Positions 6,644 to 8,144 of a stretch of DNA of 8,144 nt are shown piece after piece. The stretch covers positions 1 through 8,144 of the forward strand of contig JAURMY010000417.1 of assembly GCA_030830465.1 (NCBI GenBank), read 5' to 3'. The notes under the pieces were generated by a model. That model ran no database searches. It saw nothing but the letters and a program-made list of their open reading frames with translations, and had not been told where the DNA came from. Both the position numbers and the translations under genes were made by a program. The DNA comes from Alphaproteobacteria bacterium (lineage in GTDB: Bacteria > Pseudomonadota > Alphaproteobacteria > Rhodobacterales > Rhodobacteraceae). The first letter of the stretch is position 1. Each line of letters opens with the position of its first letter.

Positions 6644-7975
6644 GTGAAGCTTCACTCGTCCATTCTTCTGACCGCCGTGGTGTTGATCCTGTTGGGTTGC
6701 GCCAAAAAAGAGGAAATTCTGGAAGGGCAGCGCTTTGACATAACGACCCCCTTGGATCAGGCGGTGCCGACCGCTGACGGCGTCAGCCCCAGCGCGGTTG
6801 TCGAAAACCGTGTGGCGAAAATCCGTCTGCCGAAGGTCACCAATCTGTCAAGCTGGACCCATCGCAACAGCGGGCCTGACCATCTGGCGGGCAATCTGGC
6901 CCTGTCAGAGCAACTGACCCAATTGTGGTCGGTCAAGATCGGCAGTGGCAATGACCGCCAGCACCGGATCACCTCGGACCCGATCGTGGCGCAGGGCCTG
7001 ATTTTCACATTGGATTCGCAAAGCCACGTGATGGCGCATTCGCCGATTGGCACCGCGGTTTGGCAGCGGGATCTGACACCGGCATCCGACAAAGCGGGCG
7101 AGGCATCGGGCGGCGGTCTGGCTTTTGCCGACGGGGTGCTTTACGCCACCACCGGATATGGCGTTCTGACCGCGATGAATGCCGCCGATGGCACGGTCAA
7201 ATGGGAACAAAAGCTTGACGCGCCGATCAGTGCGGCACCGACGGTCATAAAGGATCGGGTGTTCGTGATTTCACGCGACAACCGCGCCTGGGCGATCCTG
7301 ACGAAAAACGGCCGCATCGACTGGCAACAGCAAAGCACCTCGGCGGATGCCGGTTTGCTGGGCGGGGCCGCGCCGGCCAATGCCGGACGCACGGTGATCC
7401 TGCCGTTCAGCTCGGGCGAACTGGTGGCGGCGCTGGCGGGCAGCGGGCTGCGCGCCTGGAGCGTTGCCGTCTCGGGCGCAAGGATCGGACTGGCCCGGTC
7501 CAGCATCGGTGATATTTCCAGCGATCCGGTCGTAACCCGGTCGCGCATCTATGCCGCCAACCAAAGCGGCCGGCTGGTGTCGATTGACCGGGTCTCGGGC
7601 GAACGGCAATGGACCTCCAATGACGTGTCCTACAGCCCGGTTCTGCCGGTCGATAACGCGGTGTTTCTGGTGTCTGACACGGCCAAGCTGATCCGGCTTG
7701 ATGCCGCATCGGGTGAAACCGTCTGGTCAGTGGACCTGCCGCAATACAAAAAGGACAAGACCCGCGCCCTCAGCTATGCCCATTACGGGCCGGTTCTGGC
7801 CGGTGGCCGCCTGATCGTTGCCTCGGGCGATGGCGGCTTGCGCAGTTTTGACCCGACCTCGGGTGCGATGCTGTCGGAAATAGACATTCCCTCAGGTGCC
7901 GCCTCGCAACCGGCGATCGTGGATGGCGTGCTTTATGTGCTGTCCGAAGACGGCAAGTTGCACGCCTATCGCTGA
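6644..7975 (+). CDS. bamB: BamB-like PQQ-repeat beta-propeller lipoprotein
   Basis: This encodes 443 residues from GTG 6644, preceded by TGGGGG nine bases upstream. The N-terminus is a lipoprotein signal (KLHSSILLTAVVLILLGC) with the lipobox LLGC, making Cys19 the lipidated residue. The residue after it is Ala, not Asp, which by the E. coli rule favours outer-membrane sorting. A linker to about residue 90 precedes the propeller. Blade repeats with the PQQ-like Gly-x-x-x-Trp pattern are visible: TAVWQRDL (137-144), GTVKWEQKL (183-191), GRIDWQQQ (223-230), LRAWSVAV (269-276), GERQWTSN (319-326), GETVWSVDLP (357-366). BamB is the scaffold lipoprotein of the BAM complex that inserts outer-membrane proteins. 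PQQ itself is not expected to bind. It is longer than E. coli BamB (392), mainly in the N-terminal linker. Flanking yfgM and der support the name. Confidence 0.87.
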   Translation: MKLHSSILLTAVVLILLGCAKKEEILEGQRFDITTPLDQAVPTADGVSPSAVVENRVAKIRLPKVTNLSSWTHRNSGPDHLAGNLALSEQLTQLWSVKIGSGNDRQHRITSDPIVAQGLIFTLDSQSHVMAHSPIGTAVWQRDLTPASDKAGEASGGGLAFADGVLYATTGYGVLTAMNAADGTVKWEQKLDAPISAAPTVIKDRVFVISRDNRAWAILTKNGRIDWQQQSTSADAGLLGGAAPANAGRTVILPFSSGELVAALAGSGLRAWSVAVSGARIGLARSSIGDISSDPVVTRSRIYAANQSGRLVSIDRVSGERQWTSNDVSYSPVLPVDNAVFLVSDTAKLIRLDAASGETVWSVDLPQYKKDKTRALSYAHYGPVLAGGRLIVASGDGGLRSFDPTSGAMLSEIDIPSGAASQPAIVDGVLYVLSEDGKLHAYR

Positions 7976-8038
7976 CCCGGTGCGAACGGGGGTTTCCAGC
8001 CGCCGAAATTGGGTGTAGGGGGCATGGTTCCAATCCCA

Positions 8039-8042
8039 GAGG
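8039..8042 (+). promoter_or_regulatory. Ribosome binding site of der
   Basis: GAGG lies six bases before ATG 8049. An in-frame TAG at 8016-8018 with no start codon between it and 8049 means 8049 is the only possible start. Confidence 0.65.
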
Positions 8043-8048
8043 CGTAAC

Positions 8049-8144
8049 ATGTCCTTCACCCTTGCCATTGTGGGCCGCCCGAATGTGGGCAAATCCACGC
8101 TGTTCAACCGTTTGGTCGGCAAAAAGCTGGCGCTGGTCGATGAC
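8049..8144 (+). CDS. der: Ribosome-assembly GTPase Der (EngA), first 32 codons only
   Basis: The frame from ATG 8049 to the window edge reads [20 protein letters not shown], then [21 protein letters not shown] (residues 9-17) is the G1/P-loop of the TrmE-Era-EngA GTPases, and the start of the protein at this motif with [12 protein letters not shown] after it fits the first G domain of Der. Der has two tandem GTPase domains plus a KH-like domain and acts in 50S ribosomal subunit assembly; everything past the first P-loop is off the window. The position directly after a bamB-like gene is the conserved order. The gene follows bamB by 73 bases. Confidence 0.9.
   Translation, partial: MSFTLAIVGRPNVGKSTLFNRLVGKKLALVDD

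Noticed and set aside
7976..7990. CCCG/CGGG stem after the bamB-like stop codon, considered as a terminator
   Set aside because: A four-base-pair stem with only a short GGGTTT after it; too weak to call.
1..8144. Search by eye for CRISPR repeats, tRNA genes, insertion-sequence ends, attachment sites or a defence/toxin system
   Set aside because: None seen. Every stretch above 80 bases is accounted for by a housekeeping or metabolic gene.

Overview
The window looks like an ordinary chromosomal stretch from a GC-rich alphaproteobacterium, most likely of the Rhodobacterales (Roseobacter/Rhodobacter type). The basis is the G/C-ending codon use, an envelope gene order (LysM protein, Atm1-like ABC transporter, YfgM-like protein, BamB-like lipoprotein, der) that I recall from that group, and the sequence style of the proteins. 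This is recognition from memory, not a database search. I see no mobile element, CRISPR array, tRNA or rRNA gene. Coding density is very high and the longest non-coding gap is 77 bases.

Region 1 (1-1888, plus strand) is a two-gene unit. The 3' part of a DadA-type FAD-dependent D-amino acid dehydrogenase gene runs off the left edge. It overlaps by 14 bases a gene for an Asp/Glu racemase / maleate isomerase superfamily enzyme that keeps both catalytic cysteines. The overlap suggests translational coupling and a shared role in amino acid or dicarboxylate catabolism; the substrate cannot be read from the sequence.

Region 2 (1907-2464, minus strand) is a single LOG-family gene (TIGR00730 type, nucleoside 5'-monophosphate phosphoribohydrolase). 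It converges on the isomerase gene across only 18 bases and is divergent from the next gene. The divergent spacer (2465-2541) is relatively AT-rich and carries an interrupted inverted repeat, so it probably holds promoters for both directions.

Region 3 (2542-8144, plus strand) is an envelope cluster: a membrane-anchored protein with two Ig-like segments and a C-terminal LysM domain, an Atm1-type ABC exporter, a YfgM-like single-span protein, a BamB-like beta-propeller lipoprotein, and the first 32 codons of the GTPase gene der. YfgM and BamB are linked to the Sec translocon and outer-membrane protein assembly, and yfgM-bamB-der is a widespread gene order (in E. coli it follows hisS). Spacers here are 50-77 bases without convincing terminators, so read-through is plausible but not shown.

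I found no new biological system. The points most worth a second look are the dadA-racemase coupling, the inverted repeat in the divergent promoter region, the architecture of the LysM protein, and the Ser variant of the LOG motif.
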